Positions 20,569 through 30,255 of a stretch of 64,000 bases of DNA are shown here, in pieces. Below the pieces are notes generated by a model. That model was not told the DNA's origin. It did not search any database and saw only the letters and a program-made list of their open reading frames with translations. Origin of the DNA: Uranotaenia lowii (taxonomy: Eukaryota; Arthropoda; Insecta; Diptera; Culicidae); assembly GCF_029784155.1 (NCBI RefSeq), contig NC_073691.1:89734722-89798721 (forward strand), read 5' to 3'. The translations under genes and the position numbers were made by a program. Within the stretch, counting starts at the first letter, position 1. Every line of letters begins with the position of its first letter.

Positions 20569-22739
20569 AAAAAACAAAAAAAAAATTGGAATTGCTCTAC
20601 GTTGTACAAGTTGATGTTTTTTTTACCCTTTACATAATTTCAATAGTACTATAATCACACTTGATTTCGTCGCAAAAACAAAGAGTTTTTTTCTTTCAAG
20701 TGTAAATTTTTTTTTTTATCAAAGTCGTTCAAACTTAAACTGATTTTATCAACAATTATTAACTATACTGTGAACATGAACAATATATGTGATAACGGCA
20801 ATAACCCGAAATCGAAATTTTGTTTTCAATTCCGACTAAGTTTTTCTCAAAATTAATATTTTATCTATATTTTGTCCACATCCTGAACAAGACAAAATTG
20901 ATTGAGACTCCAAGGTCCATGGAAGCTCCACCAAACGCGATAAATTAGCCATAATAAATTGTTGGCAATAGTTCTTTCATGCAGCATTTCCCATAACAAT
21001 CAAAATTATCGACGTTTCATAAAAATATCCCTAAATAAATAACTAACATTATTTTGCCTCAATAAAAACTTCTTATCACAATTTTAAGTTCGTTTGCAAA
21101 ACTTATTTGTTATTCAGGCAAACTTGAGATCCAACAGGCTACCGTGTAAATTCGAGGAATTTAAACACCAGAAATTTGAGTTTATGTGTGGTTAGTCGCA
21201 GAGTGTAACCGATATCCTATTAATTAATTCCTAAAGACATCGCCTAGTTTTAGTCTCATAGTAGTTGGTCCTAAACACTAAAGCAACGGAACAGTTACTG
21301 CTTGGGACCGGTACGATCTCAACGATAACAGGATTTGGTTTTGATCGAAATGAATGTTTTGGATTCGGTAGAGAATCTTATTTGAGCTGAAGTGCAAAAA
21401 CAAAATTAAATAATGAATTATTATTCTTGATCGAATTTTCGCTGTTCGGCTTAATCGCGAATGCTTGTGTTACAGAAACATTACGTGCTCGTGCGTTGAA
21501 AATCAAATGGTCAGATGATAACTGTAGGATTTTTCAATTTTAGTGTTCGACCAATCAATGCCAGGTGAATTTCTACAGGTGTATACCCGAGAAGGAACTG
21601 CTTCAGTTTGTACTATTTCAGCTTGGCTAGATTAAGTGGCTTAAACATTGGAACTAGGGGTTTTTCTCTGCCGCCTCAATGCGGACAACTTCCATTTTTT
21701 CAAGACTTTGGGACAGTTCTCTCAGCGCGTAAGCCTGTTCAGCCAGTACGGCATCAGTGGGCAGTCAAACATGCTCTTCTCGCGCGACCCGAACTGGTTC
21801 GGAAATAGAATAGAGAAAGGTTGTTGCTCCCAACTAAACCAACCGTGGCAGTAATAGAAAACAGCTATGAACAGCAATGTCAGTAAGTCCTCATAAAGAT
21901 CATTGAACAACGAATAAACATTTAATTTTTTCTTACTATGCTGCAATAAACTGAAAATCTTAAGTATTGAAACTGTATCGACTTATAGATCGTCGAGCCA
22001 TCGTCAATATTTTCTATCAACTTCGAGTGAACAGTTTTGCAAACTTTGTTCATGTTATGAGTGTATACTGTGCTGCTACTTTATGATCGACTCGTTGATT
22101 CAGCGTTGATTGAAATGATTTAATACTTCACCCCGTTCTGTTGACCTGCTACTTGAATCCTTCCTTTTCGAGAAAATTCATATCTTACTGGGGTAGTCTC
22201 TTACTCATGCCCAAACGTGTGTAAATAGGCGTTTTACTTTCCTACGACGTGTAAGTTAAAAACTGGTATTAATTTCATTCTTACGATGGCGTTTGTTTAA
22301 ATGGCATTACGACTGACCTGAACCAAAGTCTAAGCAAACGCTCCTCAAATAGGTCTTCAATCTCTTAAGTGAATTCAAGCATCCTTCATGCATTACTGAA
22401 AAAACTCTGCTATGGATTCCCGCCTTTTTCCTTCTTATAAAATCTACTGCGCATTTCATCATAGGGAAACATGAGTTGGTAATTTTATTGAACAATTACT
22501 GGATAAGCTGGCATATCATAAAAACATTTCAAGAAACTACGCGCCTTACTTAATCAAACCTTAGACAAATATGGTTTACTGGTGTCCTCCCTTTGGCTGA
22601 CAAATCGATTCGATTTTCGACCTGGATTAGGATTGAAAAGAGAAGCTGGTGAGTTCGACCTTGACTAAACATATAGTTCGGAACAGGGGATTTTCGCCTA
22701 CAACCAAAAATGGTTAATATGTTCTATCTCTGCTATAAT

Positions 22740-23690
22740 TGACTTTTAGTCCTAAACTTGAATTACAGCTCCAAGAGGTGACCTTTGTCTAAACAATCAC
22801 CGTCGATCTACGCCTAATCTGGACGAATAGTTTTGAACTGGCATCCTGCGCCTAAACTAGACATGAAGTTTTCTACTGAAATTCGAGCCATCTACTGGCG
22901 ATCCTTGCCTCAAGTGGATTGATAACTCTAAACTGGCCTCGACTGGTGGCTTTACTGGACATTTTGTCTTCGACTGGAGCCCTCGACTGACAATCTTCGC
23001 ATAGACTGGACTTAAAGTCCTAAACTGGACATAAAGTTTCCGAGTGGCGACCTGCGCCTGGATATGAAGTTCTCGACTGGACTCCGAGTCCCCGACTGGC
23101 GATCTTCGTCTAAACTGTACATTAAGTCCTCGCCTGGACATCGAGTTCACGACTGGCGATTTACGCCTAGACTGGACTGAAAGTCCAAAACTGGACATGA
23201 AGTCCTCGACTGGACTCCGAGTCCCCGACTGGCGATCTTCGCCGAAACTGGACTCATGGTCCTAAACTGAACATAAAGTCCTCGATTGGACTACGACTCC
23301 CCGACTGGCGATCTTCGCCTAAACTGTACATTAAGTCCTCAACTGGACGTTGAGTTCCCGGCTGGCCGTCTACGCCTTAACTGGACTGATAGTCCTAAAC
23401 TACACATGTAGTCCTCGACAGGACTTCGAGACACCGACTGGCGATCTTCGCCTAAACTGGACTGTTAGTCCTAAACTGGACATGAAGTCCTCGACTGGAC
23501 TTCAAGTCCCCGACTGGCGATCTTCGCCTAAACTGGCGTCCTCCGCCTAAACTGACGTCCTCCGCCTGAACTGGACATTAAGTCCTCGACTGGCGACCTG
23601 CGCCTATACTGAACATTGAGTCCTAGACTAGTGAAACCACCTAAGCTGAGCATTCAGTCTTTGCTGGCGATTTTCGCCTTTACAAGATTC
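22740..23690 (-). repeat. 19-bp minisatellite of mini-hairpins with compensating stems
   Basis: Units of 19 bp have the form (a)ct-[13-nt core]-cta/tcg. The cores are GGACTTAAAGTCC-type (GGAC/GTCC stem) or GGCGATCTTCGCC-type (GGCG/CGCC stem). Anchor words 'GACTGGCGAT' fall at 23094, 23151, 23227, 23303, 23360 (variant), 23436 and 23512: spacings 57, 76, 76, 57, 76, 76, i.e. 3 or 4 units. By hand count 21 of 35 units between 23008 and 23678 keep a stem of at least 4 bp, 10 of the GGCG class and 11 of the GGAC class. Left of 23000 the array is degenerate. 19 is not a multiple of 3, so the ORFs seen here are by-products. Confidence 0.9.
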
Positions 23691-23990
23691 AACGAATGCT
23701 CGGCTTTCGTACGAAAAACTTACCGCTGGAAATCACGAACTAGCGTTTTTTATCTGAAACTTTCACTTGAATTAACTGGCGTTCCATCTAATGAATAACA
23801 AAAGTAAAAACAATCGCGCCCGCACGTTTACTATTTATCTATATTGTTGAATCAGGAATTAACACTCCAATTGAAAATTAAGCTTCGAAATAACTTTTTT
23901 GCTGAGCGCCATTTTGATTTTCTCTTGGCAACTGGAGATTTCCTTCAAATTTAAATAAATGTTATCTTTTAACTTTGCCTTTGCTGGTGG

Positions 23991-24008
23991 GTCCTGTCAC
24001 GGTCGCCA
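23991..24008 (-). other. tRNA primer-binding site
   Basis: The complement reads TGGCGACCGTGACAGGAC and begins one base after the 5' LTR end. This is the primer-binding site type I know from mdg1/412-group Ty3/gypsy elements (complementary to a tRNA 3' end, tRNA-Arg as I recall). It sets the element's orientation as minus. Confidence 0.85.
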
Positions 24009-24009
24009 A

Positions 24010-24246
24010 TGTAAAAACTGGTTTGTTGCTCAACAGGAAATCTCCAGATTGCCAGATTGCCTACGACTAGAACGGACTTTTCCGGCGACTGCTGACTGTG
24101 GAAGCTGCCTCTTGAAACGGTGATGCTATTCGAACTGGCCGGGAGGTTGTGTGTGTGAGTGGAGGCGCAAACCTTAGAAGGGATGTTCTTCTATTTCGAC
24201 GCAACAAGGGATGATCAAATATAAATGTTTGTGTACTTATATATAT
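24010..24246 (-). repeat. 5' LTR, distal part (interrupted)
   Basis: Matches 20283-20519 of the other LTR almost base for base (one difference seen: GGCGGCTGC versus GGCGACTGC, plus GAGCTGG/GAACTGG). It is broken at TATATATAT by the long-TIR element; the remainder resumes at 27062. Confidence 0.9.
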
Positions 24247-27061
24247 GGGTCATTCCATGTCAAGTGTGCACAGCGAAAAAAAAAATCTTATCGAAATTTC
24301 GCCAAACTTGGCCGAAAGACTTTCTGAGGCCTACAAAACAAATCCTCAATTTTTGAGAATGAACCGCCCACCCCCCGTTACAGGACCCTCCCTTCTTTTT
24401 TTCAAGATTTTGAAAAACTCATCATTTTTCAAATACAATATCTCCGGACTGGAAAATCACACCAAAATGATAAAATATGCGTTGTGTAGATTTTATTAAA
24501 ATCTATCATTTGATATTATTCATTTTCTGAAATAGTGACGTTTTTAACGTCAAAACATAGCTCTAAAAATAAAACGTTAGTTTTCGGAAGGAAAGTATAT
24601 TTTTTTCTTGAATTTTATGATTTCATTGTTTTTTTGAGAAAATTTTACGTAAGAACCAACCAAAATCCCAATATAATATTTCTTGTTTTCGAGATATGAA
24701 AGATTTAAGTTGAATTGTTAAACAATTTTACACTTGCAGCACTCAGTGGTTTTACTCGAGTGCATTAATCGTCGAAATTTTTAGTTACATCTTCCATGCT
24801 TGAACAGATTTTTTGTTTTCATGATTTGTTTTATAACTAAGGAAAATTAGAAATAACATTTTGAATGAAAGAAAAACAATATTTTCGGTTTATGAAATAT
24901 TTTTATTCGAAATATAACTATTTTTTTCGTTCCAACACTGCAAGTTAAATTATCTTTAGATTGTCCTTCAAACCTTCCAGTCAATGTTATATTGATTTGA
25001 AAGCATTCAACTTAAGCAACATTTTGCGAAACAGGATACAATTTACCGAAGTTGTAAGAATGGTTTTTGCAGATAGGCTTTAGATTATGCACTTCTGATC
25101 GCATTTTGAACAAATTCCACCCCCTTGCGGTAAAAAGTCGTGTGTTCTTGAAAAATGTATCCACTGAACATCGCTTATGAAGTTCTTTTCCAATTGAACA
25201 CGTTGCTTTTGCCATGCTAAGAAAACTGTTCCCGACTATCCAGAAGCTTAACAATAAAAGTCACTAAGACAACTCCATTCTAACCCGATCAGGAGAGCAT
25301 ATCAAAATAATAACTCAAACGTATCTCACCAAGATATTTACATCTGATTCAGTTATAATTAAGTACTGAAAAATTTAGATTTTAAGTTTCTCCAATCGGA
25401 ATTATATCTTATTCTGATTGACAGACTCGAATGGGGTTGAGATAATTTTCAATGATAAAGAATTTATTCGGGTTGTCCCAAAATAAAATGATTATATCTT
25501 ATTTTGATATATGTACAACTTTTTCTGAAACACGGACATCGAAGTCAACGGCCCAAACCGTACATTAATGAGTTTCGCTCAACAGATCCTTAAAATTGGA
25601 TCCAATTTTTGGGAAACCAAAAATGGAACATGGTTTTAGCAAAAATATGGTTTATTTACATTCCACTAGTAACTTTTCTCGAAGCACTCATATCTTGATA
25701 AGTTATAATTTTGATAGGTTTTGTTCTGCCCAATATCAAACTATGCTATCTGAACGAGATATAATCTTGAAAGGAGCATATCTAAAATTGATATAATTTA
25801 GCTATGATCGTATAGATTTTTTAATATAATTTGAGATATTTTAACATCCTACGAGTACTGAATAATAACCCATTTAGAAAGGAAAAAAATAGTATCAAAA
25901 TATCTCATCTTGATATAATTTAGTTTTTCCCTCCTGATCGGGAATGCAGTAACAGAGGGCAACTGGATATTTCAACAGCAATCTTCGATTTAAGAAGTTG
26001 TATTCAAAACTACTTGCAAGTAAGAGCAAGCGAGCAGTTGCGGCAGCAATTCGTTCGCAATGATCAGTGAATTAGTTAAAAAAATGTTATTGTTCAGTAC
26101 TCCATTCGGTGTCAACAAAAAAAATCTGCTGTGATTGCTTTGAATAAATAAAGGCGATATACAATGAACAAATGCTGTGTGTCAATAGTCAGTATTATTA
26201 GATCAGTATCGCCATAATTCATGTAAGTTCAGTAGGTAATCAACAGACCAGCAGATTCTTGACATTTATACATCTTCTGTGAATAAGTTTAACAGTTTTT
26301 TAAAATAATGAACCAAATCCTCACATTTATTCATCCGCAGCATCCGCTAAGGAAGCACTTACTTGATGATTTAAAACAGTGTGATAATAAATAAAATTAT
26401 CATTCAATAGCAAAACGAAATGAAACTTAAAGTGTTATTTTATTTTTAAGCATCTTATTTTTACAAAAAATTGCTGTTCGCTAGAAGTAAACTTCAATCT
26501 GCATGCTGATTTTAAATGAAATTTGTCAAGAAAATCGTGAATGGAATTACCAAAAGTTTAAGGGGATACTGTAAGAAAATATTAGATGGACAGTAAAACT
26601 TAATTCTTTCATAACTCGAAAACAAGAAATATTATATTGGGATTTTGGTTGGTTCTTACGTAAAATTTTCTCAAAAAAACAATGAAATCATAAAATTCAA
26701 GAAAAAAATATACTTTCCTTGCGAAAACTAACGTTTTATTTTTAGAGCTTTGTTTTGACGTTGAAAACGTCACTATTTCAAAAAATGAATAATATCAAAT
26801 GATAGATTTTAATAAAATCTACACAACGCATATTTTATCATTTTGGTATGATTTTCCAGTCCGGATATATTGTATTTTAAAAATGATGAATTTTTCAAAA
26901 TCTTGAAAAAAAGAAGGGAGGGTCCTGTAACGGGGGGTGGGCGGTTCATTCTCAAAAATTGAGGATTTGTTTTGTAGGCCTCAGAAAGTCTTTCGGCCAA
27001 GTTTGGCGAGTTTTCGATAAGATTTTTTTTTTCGCTGTGCACACTTGACATGGAATGACCC
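24247..27061. mobile_element. Long-TIR DNA element (2.8 kb) nested in the LTR
   Basis: The terminal inverted repeats are about 470 bp: 24247-24716 and 26590-27061, starting GGGTCATTCCATGTCAAGTG. Comparison with the intact LTR shows that 4 bp, ATAT (24243-24246 and 27062-27065), were duplicated. The target is an AT microsatellite, so TA or AT duplication plus slippage is possible. There is no transposase; an ORF that appears in both arms (24245-24499 and 26809-27069) is shared because the arms are copies. The superfamily is undetermined. A smaller MITE sits in its centre. Confidence 0.85.
25284..25942. mobile_element. MITE (659 bp) nested in the long-TIR element
   Basis: The ends CCCGATCAGGAGAG (25284 on) and, inverted, CCCGATCAGGAGGG (25942 inward) form a 12-14-bp terminal repeat. 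Subterminal GATATAATTTAG/ATATCTTATTTTGAT words recur inside. The flanking duplication is unclear (AA at both sides). No ORF of note. Confidence 0.6.
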
Positions 27062-27096
27062 ATATTCATATATTGTATTTTAATCCGTTCCTCACA
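27062..27096 (-). repeat. 5' LTR, proximal remainder
   Basis: ATAT plus TCATATATTG...CTCACA continues the LTR after the nested insert and is followed by the GTCAC duplication at 27097-27101. Confidence 0.9.
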
Positions 27097-27101
27097 GTCA
27101 C

Positions 27102-28009
27102 TTATTTAAGTTTCTTTTCTCTTATCTCTCGCTACGGTAACGCATTGGGTCGTCAACACGCTTAATTATATCTCCTTGTTCAACCACGTCACTACAATCA
27201 GGTTCACCATCATTTTTTGTGAATGTTCTTTCTTGCCTTACATATCCTGTCACTCCGCACAAAACAAAAGTTTAAACCCCCAATTGTTCGGTTTCATAGG
27301 CATGTATTGTTTTAAGAGGTGCCGGACCATTAAGGCGCAAATTTGCTCATCAATAAACGTCTTTTTTTTTTAAAAAAAAAGAAAGGAAAAATGCAAATAG
27401 ATTACAAATTATGTAATAAGTTGGGTAGTTAAAACATGCTTATAATTACTGCGCTGTGCATTAGTAATTTCCGCTCAGGGACGGGCTTTTAAAATCGTTT
27501 TTAAAGTTCTACGTGTAAGTTTCTTGTACCTTATTTTCTCTATTTGAGTGTATCCAATTTTAAATTGCCCGGTTTTTATGTGTGTAAGTTTTTGTGAATC
27601 GCTGCCTGCGAAATATCTGCGCTTGGTGACCTGGCAACTGGATAATCGTGGAACTACATCGCCGGTGTCATCAACAGGCGCTAGAAATCGAGATTCGGGA
27701 ACCTCAGTGGAGATGGAGTGGGAACAAGCTGCGAAGAGATGAAAGAAAGGCGTTCAAGGTTTTGAAAAAAACTTGAATAAAAATTATAAACAGGTATTGA
27801 GGTCGGTTTTCTTTATCTCCAAAACTGGACTTCAGAATGTTTTACATGCCTGAATCCATGTTTGTAACACAAAAAGTTAATTTTTGAATCAAAAATATTC
27901 AAATGTTTTTAGCAAAAGCCAACCAACCAACGAAAACTTGACAAACCAGGTCACCGTACAGCAAAACAAAAGGATACGATGGCCTACTTACACTTGTTCA
28001 AGATGCTTC
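27102..28009. other. Nothing recognised
   Basis: Mixed AT-rich DNA with a T8/A9 run at 27363-27381. A GC-richer 27590-27740 segment has no domain-like ORF. Confidence 0.35.
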
Positions 28010-28015
28010 AATCTC

Positions 28016-29322
28016 TCACCAATACAATTGAACGATGATACGATGTAAATACCTTAAAACACGTTTTGCCTCAGTCCAGTCACGATTTGAAGGTTGAGAT
28101 ACTTTTCTTCCAAGCAATGATGTAGCAAGACATATATCCGGTCTGGTATTCACAGCCACGTAGAGCAAACTGCCAACTAAACTTCGATAGGATTCGTTTG
28201 AAGGTAGATACTCCTCCTCCTTTTGCTTAATGTAGGCTGGATCCAAAGGGATGAATGATGGCTTGGCGTTTTCGAGTCCAAAACGTTTCACCACTTGGTC
28301 GATGTAACTTGATTGGTTTAATGTGTAGTGGCCACTATCACGTTCAATTTGAATGCCCAGAAACTGGTTCAGTTCACCGAGACTTGAAAATTTGAACAAT
28401 TTCGACAAATATTCGCATATCTCTTGAAATGCTGATTTAGAGTGACAACAAACAACCATATCGTCAACATACAGTAGAATTGCGCTTAATTTCCCATGTC
28501 TTTCTCGTACGTAGAGACATGGATCAGCAATCGATGGATCAAATCCCATGGTCTTGAAAACGCTATCAATTTTTCTATTCCAAACTCGGGCTGATTGCTT
28601 GAGGCCATATAAACTCCGTTTTAATAGACAAACTTTTCCAGAACCAGATTCAAATCCAGGAGGCTGTCTCATGTACACCACTTCTTCTTGTATGCCGAGC
28701 TACAAATAGGCAGTTTTGATGTCCAAATGCTGCACCAACATGTTGTCTCGGCTGGCTTTCGTCAAAATTGTACGGAATGTTGCTTGGCGAGCCACAGGAG
28801 CAAATACTTCGTCGTAGTCTGTTCCGTATTTCTGGGTAAATCCCTGTGCAACCAATCTAGCCTTGAATCGCACAGGATTTCCATGTTCATCGTACTTTTT
28901 TTGTAAATCCACTTACATCCAACAACCTTACGTCCTGGAGGCAGTAAAATAAGATCCCATGTTTGGTTGTCTGAAAGCGATTGTATTTCATCTTCCATTG
29001 CTTTTTGCCAAAATTCCTTTTCTGGACACTGTGTTGCTTCGTAGTAATTACTGGGTTCAAGCGTCACGCTGTAAGTGGCAGCGCCAAAACGTTGTGGAGG
29101 GACACCTTTATTTACACGTTCAGATCTGCGGACTGGCGTTGGAAGGATATCTATTTCTTCTTGGATATCGGGGCTGATATTTTCGAAACGGGAATCTTCC
29201 TCTTCGTGGATGGATACGTCACGGAGGTAAGAGTTTTCTTGCATACTCGGTTCATCATCGATAAACGAATGAAATTCTTCTGGAACATCGGTCTCGTTTG
29301 GTTGAATTCTGGAATGATTCAA
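28016..29322 (-). pseudogene. Copia reverse transcriptase, broken
   Basis: Copies element RNA into DNA in its active form. Blocks in order on the minus strand: EFWQKAMEDEIQSL and VVGCKWIYK (from 29025), then after a frameshift near 28910 FKARLVAQGFTQKYG and QHLDIKTAYL, a stop and shift near 28690, VYMRQPPGFE, LKRSLYGLKQSARVWN, catalytic LLYVDDMVV (near 28460), FLGIQIERD and the RT-tail block VGSLLYVAVNTRPDI. The 28016-28681 piece (221 aa) is open. It ends before the RNase H domain. Confidence 0.9.
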
Positions 29323-30254
29323 TCATTTGTTCTGAATTGACCTCCGGGCTTGAAAATTGAGAAAAAATTTCAATAAATTTTTTTCTCTGCTTATGTATAC
29401 CTTTTTTGTCGATGTATCCAGCAAACGATAGCCCTTGTGGTCCAACGAATATCGAACAAATACAAGTTTTTGTGCAGTTGGACTCAACTTCTTTCTCTTT
29501 TGGGACGGAATGTGCATCCAGGCAGTACATCCAAAAACTTTTAAATTCGACACGTCGGGTTTTTGACCAAACCAAAGCTCGTATGGGGTCACTGGCAACG
29601 TCCGAGACGGAGACAAGTTTTGAAGGTAAACCGCTGTGTTCAACGCTTCAGCCCAGTAACACTGATCCAATCCGGCATCAAACATAAGGCATCTTCCCAT
29701 CTCGATGAGGTAACGATTTCGACGTTCCGCCACGCCGTTCTGCTGCGGACTATAAGCTGTAGAGTATTGCGCTTGATTCCCTCTTGATTGTAAAAAGAAC
29801 GCAATGCATCACTAGTATATTCTCCTCCTTGATCAGACCGCACCACTTTCGGTTTGCGACCAAATTGAGTTTTCATAGCTTCTACGTACTGTTTGATTTT
29901 GCTTGTGACCTCTGATTTCTTCTTCAAAAAATATAAAGTACAGTACTTTGAGAAGTCATCAATGACGGTTAGAAAATAACGATAACCACTCACCGATGCT
30001 ATCTCCATGGGTCCACAAACGTCCGTATGAACGAGATGTAGGGTTGCATTGGTTTTCGTTTTGGATTCCTTCGGGAATGGGGTGCGAACACTTTTGGCTT
30101 TTAGACAAGGTTCACATACGTCAGGGAGGTTGCAAGACTCCATTTTCATTCCGCTTACCAAATCATCGTTCAGCATCCGGCTAATAGCATTTGGATCTCG
30201 ATGGCCAAGGCGCTTGTGCCAGATGTGCTCGCAATGGAAGCGTGCTGGGCCCAT
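29323..30254 (-). pseudogene. Copia integrase, broken
   Basis: In its active form it joins element cDNA to target DNA. The zinc-binding part is visible (HIWHKRLGHRD ... CEPCLKAK), then catalytic core blocks LVHTDVCGPM, VIDDFSKYC and VVRSDQGGEY. A frameshift near 29765 follows the third catalytic block. The frame then continues with NRYLIEMGRCLM, WAEALNTAVYLQN and PYELWFGQKPDVSNLKVFGC, the typical copia integrase C-terminal region, to 29323. There is another shift before the RT linker. Confidence 0.9.
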
Positions 30255-30255
30255 A

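Larger units (their letters stand above)
20283..27096 (-). mobile_element. Non-autonomous LTR retrotransposon, mdg1/412-type priming, minus strand
   Basis: Two near-identical LTRs (20283-20550; 24010-24246 plus 27062-27096) are flanked by a perfect 5-bp duplication GTCAC (20278-20282 and 27097-27101). On the minus strand the LTR runs TGTGAGGAAC...TTTTTACA. Next to the right LTR is the primer-binding site TGGCGACCGTGACAGGAC, and next to the left LTR a purine tract, so transcription runs right to left. Without the nested insert the element is about 4.0 kb. It encodes no gag or pol; the interior holds a 19-bp hairpin minisatellite. It would depend on an autonomous partner for proteins. LTR identity looks above 98% in the shared part, implying a young insertion. 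Confidence 0.9.
28010..30255 (-). mobile_element. Copia-type LTR retrotransposon fragment (integrase to RT), both ends missing
   Basis: On the minus strand the order is integrase (30254-29323) then linker and reverse transcriptase (29322-28016), the Ty1/copia order. Gag, protease, RNase H and both LTRs are absent. At least three frameshifts and one in-frame stop are present. No target duplication can be assigned, so this is a deletion relic, not a simple truncation by target-primed insertion. Confidence 0.85.

Noticed and set aside
22857..23198. 113-residue minus-strand ORF with SPV repeats
   Set aside because: It is a translation of the 19-bp minisatellite; the unit length is not a multiple of three and the frame only survives where three units (57 bp) recur.
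24245..24499. 84-residue ORF conserved between the two arms (also 26809-27069)
   Set aside because: Both are the same DNA in inverted terminal repeats, so similarity is not evidence of coding.
28010..30255. Intact copia element
   Set aside because: Multiple frameshifts, an in-frame stop and absence of LTRs, gag and RNase H.
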